A stretch of DNA of 64,000 bases from Rhynchopus sp. YZ270_cl-10 (lineage: Eukaryota > Euglenozoa > Diplonemea > Diplonemida > Diplonemidae), in assembly GCA_964035575.1 (NCBI GenBank), contig OZ037840.1, forward strand, positions 1,835,314-1,899,313. Reading direction: 5' to 3'. How positions within the stretch are numbered: the stretch's first letter is position 1; each line of letters begins with the position of its first letter. The translations under genes and the position numbers were made by a program. Under the pieces are notes generated by a model that was not told the DNA's origin, searched no databases, and worked only from the letters and a program-made list of their open reading frames with translations. This document shows positions 43,324 to 54,125 of the stretch, piece by piece.

Positions 43324-44640
43324 CTAGTTATTACCGTATAGAGCACTTGTAAAGTGGCACCAGGTCTTTTATGGAAGCCTGCATCCTCCGAGCAATTCTG
43401 AGGTGATATTCCTATAGTGTGGGGCCTGGAAACGACAGCCCCGACTGGGGGTGCCAGTTTGTCCTATCTGGCAATATCCAAAATGGGTGCGGCATTTCAC
43501 GGCTATTTTTGCGAAGGAATTTGCGATTTTTTGTGTTTCTGAGGTGCTGGGTGTATTTGTTATGAAAATTTCAAAATGTGAGATAACCATGATTTATGGC
43601 CAGTATCCTCATAAAATGAGGCAATTGCGACCCTGGAGGTCCATATTTGACATGTTAGGTCAAAATTAGGTGTGTAAGAGTATCGGCTTGAAAATATTTT
43701 TTTTTGTGATTTTTGGGGTCTTTTTTTGGCTGGGAAAATTGGGCTACATTGAACCACAACTGCTCAAAAGGTCAAATCTGAGGCTTTAATGGACTCATTG
43801 GGCGTTTTTATGACCTGGACATGGGGGTCAGATTCCATTTTTAACATGTTGAAAATTGGTCACAAGACCCTGAGAGAAAACCCAAGGTCAAATTGACCTT
43901 GAGTACCAGGTCAAATTTGTGTGGGAAAAATTTCCAGTACCTAATTTCTGATGCTCAAAAGTACAAAATTCCTTCGGCAATGGCTTCATAGGACATTTCC
44001 ATAACCTGGACATGGGGGTCAGACTCCACTTTTGACCACCTGAAATTTGGTCATACACATGTATGAGACCCAAAAACCAGGATTTTTGACCAAAATTTTT
44101 CCCAGCAATTTTTGCCCACAAAAAATCGAAAAAAAAAAATTTTGATTTTGGCTCTCCGGAGTCTGTGCGTGCTGTGGTGGGGTCAATTTGCGCTGAGAAA
44201 TGGGTATTTTTGACCTAAAATGCATGTATCAGTTTTTACATGATTTTTGGTGTTTTTGGGGTATTGCTTTTGGGGTTTTAGGTGGGTTTTTTGGTCAGTA
44301 CCTAATTTCTGATGCTCAAAAGTGCAAAATTCCTTCGACAATCGCTTCATATGACATTTCCATAACCTGGACATGGGGGTCAGACTCCACACTAGAGCAG
44401 CTAAAATTTGGTCATACACATGTATGAGACCCCAAAAACCAGGATTTTGCAGCAAAAATTTTTCCCAGCAATTTTTGCCTACAAAAAATCGGAAAAAAAA
44501 ATTTTTGATTTTGGCTCTCCTGAATCTGTGTGTGCTGTGCTGGAGTCAATTTGCGCTGAGAAATGAGGAGTTTTGACCTGAAATGCATGTACCAGTTTTA
44601 ACATGATTTTTGGTGTTTTTGGTATTTTGTGTAAGTTCCT
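43324..44640 (+). repeat. Satellite unit 4, incomplete
   Basis: Begins like the others. It contains two monomers (about 43935 and 44296) and then breaks off near 44,640 at the left side of the complete Helitron, without its subrepeat end. Confidence 0.8.
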
Positions 44641-45247
44641 GTAGGGCAGTTGGATAGATGGGTAACTAAATTTCAACTGGAAAACTAGGTGGATCGATTC
44701 TTTTGTGTGTTTTTACTACAGTAATTTTAGTTTTTTCTTTTTTTTTTCTTCTTTTTTTGATCTTTATTTTTGTGGCATGACAATACTCTCACCCGCCAAA
44801 GTGAGCGCCTTCTTCAAGGTGTAGTCTTTCTTTTGTTTAACCTATGTTTTAACCTATTTCTTTTTTTTTTTAATCCAAGACAAAAAAATTTTCTTCATCA
44901 CAAGAGATTATCTCCGGCTGGGAAGAAAAAAAACAACAAAAACTGCTGATCGGTCAAAAAATCTCTGTAAAAATCTTTCTTACTATATTTTCCTCTCCAA
45001 AACTAATTTGTGCTTCCTATTCCCTCTCTAAAACAATAAAAACCGCTACCTGTGTGAGATAGTAAAAACTACAATTCAAATTATGGTAACCATTTTTATT
45101 CTTTTTTTATGCAATCAACAACAAACTCCCCAAAAAGGTGTTTTCTTCATCACAAGAGATTTCTCTCCGGCTGGGAAGAATAATACAAACCCAAACAAAA
45201 AACAATTTAAACCAAAAAAAGCAACACAAACAAAATATTCACAGTTT
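44641..45247 (-). other. 3' region of Helitron copy 2
   Basis: Two copies of a conserved block, about 45,105-45,185 and 44,885-44,935, share TTCTTCATCACAAGAGAT on the + strand. A possible small stem, CTCAC/GTGAG, lies near 44,790-44,805. No gene. Confidence 0.5.
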
Positions 45248-48200
45248 TTAAATCATTTGAAAGTCAGAAAAAATCTTTGATGGAAATGTTGGGGACAATA
45301 GGGCTTTTTCGTGTGCTTTCAATACATTTTCATCAGTTCCCGTACCAATGTTAAAATGGTCAGGATTAAAAGTTTGCACCAACAGCAGTCTATTTTGTGA
45401 TGGTATTTTTTCGAGAATCTCTTCAGGAGAAAGATCTTTTGGCAAAAAATGAAAACAAGAGTAGCCATCATTTTCAAATGTTCTAGAAGATACAACAGTG
45501 ATGAGAACATGATGCATAACTGACATTAATGCTATCTCAGTGTCCTGTGCATATTTGTCTGCTGATTTTATCTGAACACGGCTGAGTATGGTATCAAAGC
45601 TTCTGTTGTTTTATGATAGTGGGTAGTATGAAGTCAAACAGTTACAAGAAGTACATACGTATTTTTGTCTCCAATTATAAGGGGATGCTCCCTGAACAGA
45701 ATCTCATTCTCTTCTAAGAATGCTCCGAAGGTGCGACGAAGACTGAACCCATCATCTACTTTCCCAGTGAGAAGCTGCTGCACTGCGTGATAGAAACAAG
45801 TTCCATCACCTCGAACCATTATTGGTTTCTTCAGGTTACACATCGACAGAACATCCTGCAGATTGTAATATCCCTCTGGGATGGAATTTGATCTTTCCCT
45901 GTTGTTTAATTATGATAATAGTTTCATTAAATCATAGACAAATGATCATACATATTTTTTTCAGAAACTGTTGTTGACCTTTGCAAAGCTTCTGAACGTT
46001 TCTTGCTGTTCTGGATTGTCTTCTCCCTGTACATTATTTTTATGTAAATTATACACCAATATTTTTCAACATACCTGTCCTCCTCTGGATACTTAAACGG
46101 ATGGTAATCTTCTCTGAAGTTTTCATTTTCATAGGTTACTTCTGCAAGAAGCCTCCCACAAGCAGGATTGCAGGCTTCATGTTCATCATCATCAATAGGG
46201 CTCTCTCCATCAGCAGATGGTTGCAGGTTTTTGGGTTTGCGTATCACAGACGGGTCTTCTGTTGGGTTTGCTGCAAGATCATGTAGGCTTTTTGCATAGT
46301 CTGCTTCTGTGAGCCTCAGGTCACGCTTAAGCTGCTTCCTCCTTTCTGCACTGATCTTCATTTTTATTCCCCCAACAGATTCCTCAACTGCAGATATGAC
46401 CTCCTGGTGGACACAGTTGTAGAGATATGTGTCACCTCTAGGTGGAAGACAAATCTTTATGTCGGTCCTGCTGCACACCCTTGACATTGCAACGTACAGA
46501 TGGCCATGAGAGAAGCAGGGCGACTGTGATACATCAAGACCCACCCTCCGGAGCGTTTGTCCCTGCGACTTATTAATAGTCATTGCAAAGGAGAGTCTGA
46601 CAGGAAACTGCTGACGTGTGAAATCAATCGTTAAATCCTTTGCATCACCGTCGCAGGGAAGCCGAGGGATGGCGACTGGCTGTGGTCTCTCTGACCCGTT
46701 ATTCTTCTTCCATTCGCATTCTTCCGTCAGGTTGGTGCAGACAAGAATGTTCTTCTTCACCTCCTTCACAACAAGGCGCGTCCCATTGCAGAGTCCGCCT
46801 GCTGGGTCCAGGTTCTTTAGAAGCATCACTATGCAGTTCACCTTCAGGTTTAGAGCGTGTGGAGGAAGACGCGGATGGTCCATTTTATTTAGGGCCTCTG
46901 TGGAGAAGAACTCGGCTGCGGTGGGATCCTTGCACGTGTCCTCTGACAGGCTGGTGATTGTATTCCCTGGGAATCTGCCGAGAATTTTTTCGTTCATAAA
47001 CACCTGGCGTTCGTTTGTTGGGCACAGCAGCGCACAATTCTCATAATGTCCCTCACTGATGCCTGGAAAGGTAAAAGAAATCAGACTCTCCTCCGTCACC
47101 TTTTGGTTGTTTCTGTCGTAGATAAGAGCGCGTGGAACCTGCAGAACTGCTGTTGTATCTCCTCCATCTTCAGTAGCACCTCCTTCAACGCACCCATCTT
47201 CATTAATGGATCCGTCTCCCACCTTCATCAAATACTCCCTGAAAGCATCATCATTCTTCACCCTCATGACCTGTGTGAGGGACATTTTCAGCAGGTCATT
47301 CCAAAGGTACGAGTTGTTTAGGGAAATAGCAATACTCTCATAGCTGGCTTTGTTTTTTCCTGGTACAGGAAGAATCTGTCGGAAGTCTCCTCCAAGCAAA
47401 ACAGTAACACCTCCAAAAGGTTGCTGACATTCCCTCACCTTCCGCAGTGTTCTGTCAACTACCTCGATCACAGACTTCTGCGCCATAACAACCTCATCCC
47501 AGACAATGAGGTCTGTGCGCTTAAGAAGTTCTACGTGATCAGCATCAAGTGGGCAAAGCTTCTTTGCGTTTGATTCAAGATCTATGGGTATCTTGAACCG
47601 GCTGTGGGCGGTCCTGCCTCCTGGGAGAAGTGTCGCTGCTATCCCTGACGTTGCCACAGCAATCGCAAATCTGTCCTCCAGTTGTTGTGGAAGCGGCTTC
47701 TGTTGTAGTTGTGCCCTTGCCCTTCTGCTTCTGGCCCAGTACAGACATGCCTGGTACAGGAAGGTCTTTCCTGTCCCTGCAGCGCCCTGTAAAAAAATTA
47801 TCTTTCCCTGGCTGCCTTCCACAGAGGCCTTCACAGTGTTGAAGACCCTGTTTTGTCCGTCGTTGAGGTTGGGTGCAATGGTGTCAAACATTTTCAGCAT
47901 CTTCTCCTCATTGTACCTCTCAGTGTCAAGTACAAACTCGGTTCTCTGCCCTGCAGTGCTTTCAGGAGGAGTAGGAAGCCCAAGCTCTGCCATTGTTGCC
48001 TTGACGTTTGCTTCCTTCAGCAGCCGCTCCAGGTCCTTCAGGGCGTCGCACTTCTCCTTGGGGTAGAGGTATCTTTCTCCCATTGTCTGCACCCGTTGAA
48101 GCCTTTCCCCTCTCTCCAGTGCTGGCACACACAGCTCATACTCATATTGGTCCCATGCTTTTTTCACGTCAGCTGCAGAAGCCATGTAATGAATAATGAC

Positions 48201-51200
48201 CATGGCAAAGGTAAAACGTATCGCCCGTGAAGACAACGTCGTCTGTTTGCACTCCTCCATCGAGTTCATGAGGATCTGCCCATCGTGGATCAACCCCAAT
48301 TCGGCTGCAGCTTCAAAAAACGTGTCGTGAACCAAGCCTGAAGATTGTGATGTTCTCAGCTCTGCAAAGCTCACAGGCCCACACTTGCGCAGAAGAAGGA
48401 GGCGAAGGCAGTGGAGTTCCTTATCCTTCACAGGAACCCAGTACATTCTCCCAATAGACAGATGTTCTCCTTCATTTCTCTGTGAGTAAGTTCCGGCGGT
48501 GTATGTACATTCGTCCTGATTCCACACAAAGCCCGGCCTCAGCTTCCACTCCTTCTCTCTGGTGTAAGAAAAAAACTCAGGAACGTCGTTGTAGAGCAGA
48601 CTGTCAAATCCTTTGTAAGCGTCATGTCCTGGAATTCCTTCGTGGTATTTCCTGCATCTTTCATTTGCTTCAAAAAAAGCAAGAAGGGTACTTTTAGATG
48701 TTGCAGCCGCATCCCTTCTCTTTGATTCAGCACCAGCGTTCTTTAGAGGGAAATACACCCTCTGTTCGTCCTCAAGATGAATATGAAGCCTGGTCACACC
48801 TGGGTATATCCTCACCATTTTTGTGGAAATGAGGTACCCACAGGCATCGGCAGCAGTCATGCAGTGCGCCTTCAGCCACCTGTGGATGTCGGGAGCCTTT
48901 TTTTTGGATGTTGGTGGTGAGGTGTCTTTAGGTGTTTCACCTGCAGTTGTCTTCTTTGTCTCCTTATCTTCCTTGATCTCACCCTCAACCTCCTTCTCCC
49001 CCTTGAACAAATATTTGAAAAGGTATTTCGCAGCTAGAATCCCGCGCACTGCCTCAACATTGATGTGGCATTGGTATCTCAGGAGAAGATAGGCGTTGTA
49101 TGGAACCACCCACCTGTTGCTCCTCTGATTTGGATGTGTGGTTTCCCCTTTGTGTTTGTCCTTCCACCTCTTCACAACGTCTGGATCCACGTATGACAGT
49201 CTTCCATCATCCCTTCTTCGGACGTCTGCATAGCCATCGCGTTGAATTCCTGTACTATGGCTGAAGTCCTTTGGGAAGTTGGATTTGCAGTGGCATTTTC
49301 CATCCTTCCCCCTCTGGAGGCAGGGTGAGGCTCTGTTCCTGAGGCAGTCAGTGTGCATGACGTACTCACTGACGGCTCTGTACAGGTTGGGGTGGGTTTC
49401 ATGGTTCGGAATCTCAGCATGCACCACGTGGTCCACATTGAAAGGGTCCTTTGGTGAAGTTTTTTTGTTGTTCCACAATATCGCATGGCAATGAGGGAGC
49501 CCCCTCTTCTGGTACTCTGTTACCATCACCATTGCAATGTTCTCACCAAGAACATTTTTTTTGCGTATGTCATTCACAAGCTCCTTCACCTTAAGGTCAA
49601 ATACTCTGTGAACCAGATCCGGTCTGTCAAGTGCTGTTTCATTTTGCAGAAGGTTTGACTGGATCTCCTCCCACATTGGGTTGCAGGTCATTGTTAAGAA
49701 GTAGTCGGCCTTGCCATACTTTGCGTAGATAGAAAGGGTATCATTCAGCAGCTGCGCACGCGCTGGCATTCCTCTTTCAAATGATGTCGGCATTGAGATC
49801 TCATTTGTTGGCGGAATCTGCTTCCCAGACACAATATCCTTTTTTTGTGCATAACCCATCCCCCTTCCAACAATGTGGTACTTCAGACGCTGATATATGC
49901 TGCGCATTGCCAAGTCTATGAAAAATTGTTGTGTGAGAGTTCCTTGCATGAGAAGAGGGTTGTAGGAGAGCTCATCTTTGTCTTCGTTCGGGCGGTGATG
50001 CATCTGGTATGCGGCATACTGCTTTGCGGAAACGAATGTTGCAGAGGGTGTTGTATCTTCAAGGTTATTAGCGTTTCTTAGAACCTCATGCATTGCGTCC
50101 ACAGCGTTGTCTGCTTCTGCACCATCATCACATTCCTCTACAGTTTCTTCGTGCACGTCTTCGTCCATCTTTTCATCGTTGGCAGGTAGGTTTCTATCGT
50201 CTGAATCTTCTTGCTTCATGCCATCATCCCGCATGTTGTCATTCTCTTCACCATTTTGTTCATTTTCATTGCTGTTTTGTGTTGTAGAATCTGAATCTTC
50301 ACTGTCAGCAGTTGCGGCAACTGGAACTACAATTCTGTGAGGAATTTTGAGGCGGAATCCATCATGCTCTGTGGGATACAGAAATTGCAATGGGTATGCC
50401 AATAGCTCATAGAGCTGGTTAAAGTCATCGATGATGACTGGTGAGTTCCACTTGGCATCCTTCCCCCTGTTATTATCAGAAGACGTAAATAAGGGGTAGA
50501 CCGTGAATCTGCGCTCCTGAGGTGCGTCTTCATTTATGGTGTAGAAAAGCTTCACAGCCCCCTTTGCCTCATCGGTGGTGTACTCTGATCCTGTCTTGCT
50601 TTTCAGCACTTCATTGAAGTCGATCTTCAGCTTTTTCAGCTCCTCCTCCTTCCCTTTATACTGCTGGGCAATCGTTTTAAATTGGGAAGCAAATGCATTG
50701 TTTCCCAGAAGAATATGACATATTTCAGCAAGCTGCCTCAGGTTTTCTGGGAGAATTTCACCATTCATGCTTTTGTGGTTATTAGGATCAGCAAACCATG
50801 ACTCTGCTACATCAGTGTCTGAAAAAGTGTACTTCTTCATTCCCCTCCCTTCTACTGACACTGCGGCTATGCCCGTGTTTGGCACACGGCTGTCACGGCG
50901 CATTTTTCCCTCCACCATGGCGAAGTGTGCATTGAGAATCATGGCGAACTTTTTGTACTGTTTGTTCTTGAGAAGGGACAGATGCTCTTGGTTGAGGATT
51001 TTGACCTGAGGCAGCGACACCTTCCCACCAGTGCAGCATATTCGAGATGTCTCTCCAGGAAACAGCAACGCAGCACAATGCTTACACCGCCGATCCATCC
51101 TTCCACAGGAGTGTTTCTCTGTTTTGTCATCAACCTCCTCCGGAAGGGCCGCCCCTTTGTGCCGATAGGTGAAAATCTTCCTGACTCCCTTGCTTTGTAG

Positions 51201-52619
51201 CTTTTTGGACAGCTCAGTTATTTTCTGTTCCAGGATGCTGGGGAAGTTTTCCAAAAGGAAGCGTGATTCTTCAAACAAAGTACCGGAAAGCTCTTCGACC
51301 TCAAGAGCAAGATCCCTCTCAAAATCACTATCAGACTTCTCAAGATCCTCCATCAGGCCATGCTCTTTTTTTGTGAGATCCTTCATGTTTCTAATTTGGC
51401 GTGCACTCCATACGGATCGTGCCTCCTCCGGACAACTTGGGTCAAACATCATATTCGAGCGTGGGTCCACGTCTCTCAGTGCAGTAAAGCTGGCATCATT
51501 CTGAAGTAAATTCAGCTTCACCCGAACCTCCTCAAGCTCATCAAGACTGGTGTAGATTGGTTCTCTATCTGTTCTTAGTGCCTTATACTTCCTGATGTCC
51601 CATCTTTTCTTCATGATATCCACAAAGCAGTCGTTGAAGGTATGTGATTTGTCCTGTGGTGGTTCTGATCGTAGTAACGGCACGTTCCTATGACACCATA
51701 GTAGAACAATTTGGAACTTTGTCAGATTTTGCTGTGTGGCATAGTGAGGCCTTGCAGAAGTCTTCTGCCCAGAAACGCGGAACATTTCTTCTGTATGAAA
51801 CGTCCAGGAGGATAATGGGCTGTCTCCCATGTGAAGAGCTCTTGGCAGCTCTGCTGCTGTCAAACACAATGCTGCTGCAATAAACGCGGACTCTGCAGGT
51901 GTAGAAGAATTCGTTTTGTGGTGCGGAAGTGCTAATGGAGACTCATCTGCTTGGAGAAATATGTTAGACCTATAGCGGGACCTTCCGTTCAGTACTCTGT
52001 ATCGGATGCATAATGGTACATGATTATGCAGTGAATGCACATCTGTAAATTGATAATAACAATACTGACATTGTGTTTTGCATGTTGCCTCATGTGCAGT
52101 AAGGTTTTTGACGTCATCAAACTCTTCTCCGCAATGCTGACAGCATATCTTTCCTAGGCACATGTGGTTTTCTTCGTGCGCCTGTTCACACAGTGCACAC
52201 ACCTTCGCACATTTTTGAAGGTGCTCATTGAGTTTCCATACATTTTTGTAAGAAGCATGACATTGTGAACATGAAAATCGGTCATCTGTAACCTTGGGCT
52301 TCTTCTGGGGTGGGGCCTGCTGAAATTGTCCTGCGCAGTTCTTTTGGTGTTTGTACCTCGCATCCCGAGAGGGAAACCTCACTCGGCACTTTGCACAAGT
52401 TGCTTTGCACTTCTTTGAGTTTTTGTGAGCCTTTATACCCTTCCCAACTAAGGACGCACCACAGTTGTCGCACAAGAATCCCTTCTGGTCCTCTTCTTCA
52501 TCATCCTCTCTCTTTCGTTTTGGAGAAACTCCTTCATCATGTTCTTCTGTTGTATTTGTATTTGCCTTCTTCTGAGTGTGTCCATCATCAGATCCTGTCC
52601 CGCTCCGTTGTCTTTTCAT
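45248..52619 (-). CDS. Helitron replication initiator-helicase with C-terminal OTU protease domain (four exons)
   Basis: ATG at 52619 (MKRQRSGTGSDDG). Exons are 52619-46075, 46026-45952, 45898-45659 and 45602-45248. They join in frame to 2,404 residues with a stop at 45248-45250. Residues about 45-215 hold C2H2/C2HC zinc fingers. The HUH Rep domain has FLTMTCNPMW, the metal-binding GLPHCHAILW near residue 1041, and the two-tyrosine motif KYLFKYLFKG near 1200. The PIF1-type helicase has Walker A GAAGTGKTFLY (near 1605), Walker B LIVWDEVV (near 1708), LLGGDFRQILPV, INKSQGQTL and HLYVAMSRV. The OTU domain has MVRGDGTCFYHAV with Asp2238 and Cys2241, and His2369 in NPDHFNIG. All catalytic motifs are present, so the protein may be active. 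Without splicing, the first frame runs through intron 1 and stops in intron 2, giving a 2,230-residue protein that lacks OTU. Confidence 0.9.
45603..45658 (-). other. Spliceosomal intron 3 (56 nt) of the Helitron gene
   Basis: Donor GTATGT at 45658, acceptor AACAACAG at 45603; contains TGTAACTG as a possible branch site. Removal joins two halves of the OTU domain in frame (GDKNT then SFDTILSRVQ). Confidence 0.85.
45899..45951 (-). other. Spliceosomal intron 2 (53 nt) of the Helitron gene
   Basis: Donor GTATGA at 45951, acceptor AAACAACAG at 45899; contains in-frame stops. Removal joins VSEKN to MERSNSIPEGYYNL in frame. Confidence 0.8.
46027..46074 (-). other. Spliceosomal intron 1 (48 nt) of the Helitron gene
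   Basis: Donor GTATGT at 46074, acceptor TGTACAG at 46027. The length is a multiple of three with no stop, so the frame stays open either way. The inserted residues (YVEKYWCIIYIKIMY) are unlike the flanking hydrophilic sequence. Confidence 0.7.
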
Positions 52620-53147
52620 TTTTTTATGAAAGGTAAAGTCTCCCCCAGACCACTGTTATGTGAGTTTTGAATAGTTGTGATAAATTGCTAGAAATTGAAA
52701 TTAAAAAGAAAAATGGTTACTGGGAGAAAAATTTGCGTTTTCAAGAAGGAAAATAGAAATTGAAACCGCACCATACTTTTCCTATTTATGTTTTTCCCCC
52801 ACCCCCGAAAACAATAAAGCAATAAAAACAATAAAGACAAAAGGGAGAGGTTGTTGTGAAACGCACACACCTCGACCTGTCGGTGAAATGTGGCTCTACT
52901 CCAACCCGCCACGGATTAGAAAAATGGAAAAAAGGATAGGAGTAGGGAGCGGTGTTCAATTTCCTTTTAGCATTGCATGTAATCATAAAAAATAAAATGA
53001 AAAATAAATTTTGAACTTTGAACAAAAGGTAAAACCAATCTGCATGTGCATAGAAAAAAGGGGAACCCATATTTTTGCGCAGGAAGAAGTAATTTGCACA
53101 TTCTCTGCGATAAGAAATACCCCCAAACAAAAAATAAAAATTATTCT
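52620..53147 (-). other. Spacer between the two Helitron genes
   Basis: About 530 bp, A/T-rich, of the same length in Helitron copy 1. Probably holds the 3' end of the small gene and the leader of the large one. No coding signal seen. Confidence 0.5.
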
Positions 53148-53712
53148 CTAATGATGTGCTTTATTGTGCTGGAAAAGAGCACCTTTGTGTTGAAATTCCC
53201 TTCCCCTCCAAGTACTAGAGCATTCGTGAGCATAACACGTCTTTGCTATTTTTTCGTCTTCTGCTGCTTCGCGCTTTCTCTTTCTCTCTAGCTCCTGTTG
53301 AGTTTGAGTTGTTGAAAGTGATACTTGAAAAGTTGATACATACCTTTTTCATGTCCTGACACAGAAGGAACACTTCGTTCAGCTGTTCCTTGAGATCTGA
53401 GACAGTCTGTTTCACCTCTTTCAGCTCTTCAGTCACTGAGGAAAAGCTTTCTGCAGAAACAGGAATTTCCAATGCAGCGCCCTCTTCTGACGGAAGCACA
53501 GAGTACTTCTGAGTTTGCTCTTCTGTTTTAACGCCTTGCTCCTGTACCTTAGTTAGTACTGTCTCATTCTTCTGGGAGCACACTGGAATTGGTGGCAATT
53601 CCTCATTCTCATGAGGAGCTTGATCCTGCACATTGAACACAGGCAACATGCTTGGTGCATCTTTCTTCTGCACAAAGGGCACTGGCTTCCGCTTAATCTT
53701 CATGGTGTTCAT
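53148..53712 (-). CDS. Helitron small gene: coiled-coil protein with C-terminal C2H2 finger (two exons)
   Basis: ATG at 53712 (MNTMKIKRKPVPFVQKKD). Exon 1 is 53712-53344, the intron 53343-53295, exon 2 53294-53148, giving 171 residues. Residues 1-75 are polar and Gln/Glu-rich. About 78-140 form a coiled coil (VTEELKEVKQTVSDLKEQL, then LERKRKREAAEDEKIAK across the splice). Residues 143-171 form a zinc finger: Cys143, Cys148, then F-x5-L-x2-H-x3-H with His166 and His170. The finger and half of the coiled coil exist only after splicing. Unspliced, the frame ends in basic sequence (SSRRRKNSKDVLCSRML) without a finger. It lies just upstream of the Rep/helicase gene on the same strand and occurs at the same place in copy 1, so it belongs to the element. 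I know no named Helitron family for it. A DNA-binding or assembly partner of Rep is plausible. Confidence 0.8.
53295..53343 (-). other. Spliceosomal intron (49 nt) in Helitron small gene, copy 2
   Basis: Donor GTATGT at 53343, acceptor CTCAACAG at 53295. The length is not a multiple of three, so removal changes the frame and reveals the C2H2 exon. Confidence 0.8.
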
Positions 53713-53920
53713 AGTTTTTGAGAAATAGTTCACCTGTTTTTGGTGTGTGAGTACAAAAATGCTATGAAAAGAGAAGTGAGGGGTGAGCCAAGGTCAATCA
53801 TTTTTCTATTCAATTTTTTCGGCTTTCACATTTGTAAAAATGCAAAACCTTCAGACAATAAAAAAAGGTTCTCTTCACAACCACACCAGCCTCCTACATT
53901 TTAGCGAGCTTTCTTCTAGT

Positions 53921-54070
53921 GCGGGTTTGCGGGTTTGCGGGTTTGCGGGTTTGCGGGTTTGCGGGTTTGCGGGTTTGCGGGTTTGCGGGTTTGCGGGTTT
54001 GCGGGTTTGCGGGTTTGCGGGTTTGCGGGTTTGCGGGTTTGCGGGTTTGCGGGTTTGCGGGTTTGCGGGT
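53921..54070 (+). repeat. (GCGGGTTT)n array, about 19 units
   Basis: Caps the 5' side of Helitron copy 2, with the same left flank (TTTAGCGAGCTTTCTTCTAGT) as the satellite units. Confidence 0.95.
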
Positions 54071-54125
54071 TACTCTCTGTATATTACCGCGTTTCAGGTA
54101 GCTGAGCCGGCATCTAGTTGCGGGT

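Larger units (their letters stand above)
44641..54070 (-). mobile_element. Helitron copy 2, apparently complete coding capacity
   Basis: Read on the minus strand: (GCGGGTTT)n cap (53921-54070), small gene (53712-53148), Rep/helicase/OTU gene (52619-45248), then a 3' region. The 3' region carries two copies of a block containing CCGGAGAGAAATCTCTTGTG. The same block follows the remnant at 61.2 kb. An OTU domain is known from the Helentron/Helitron2 branch of Helitrons. I could not fix the exact termini: no convincing CTRR end with hairpin was found, so the left limit is approximate. Confidence 0.8.

Noticed and set aside
35906-44676. Many repeated frames of 60-340 codons in the satellite region
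   Set aside because: They recur because the satellite recurs. They start and stop inside monomers, differ between units, and have no recognisable protein features.
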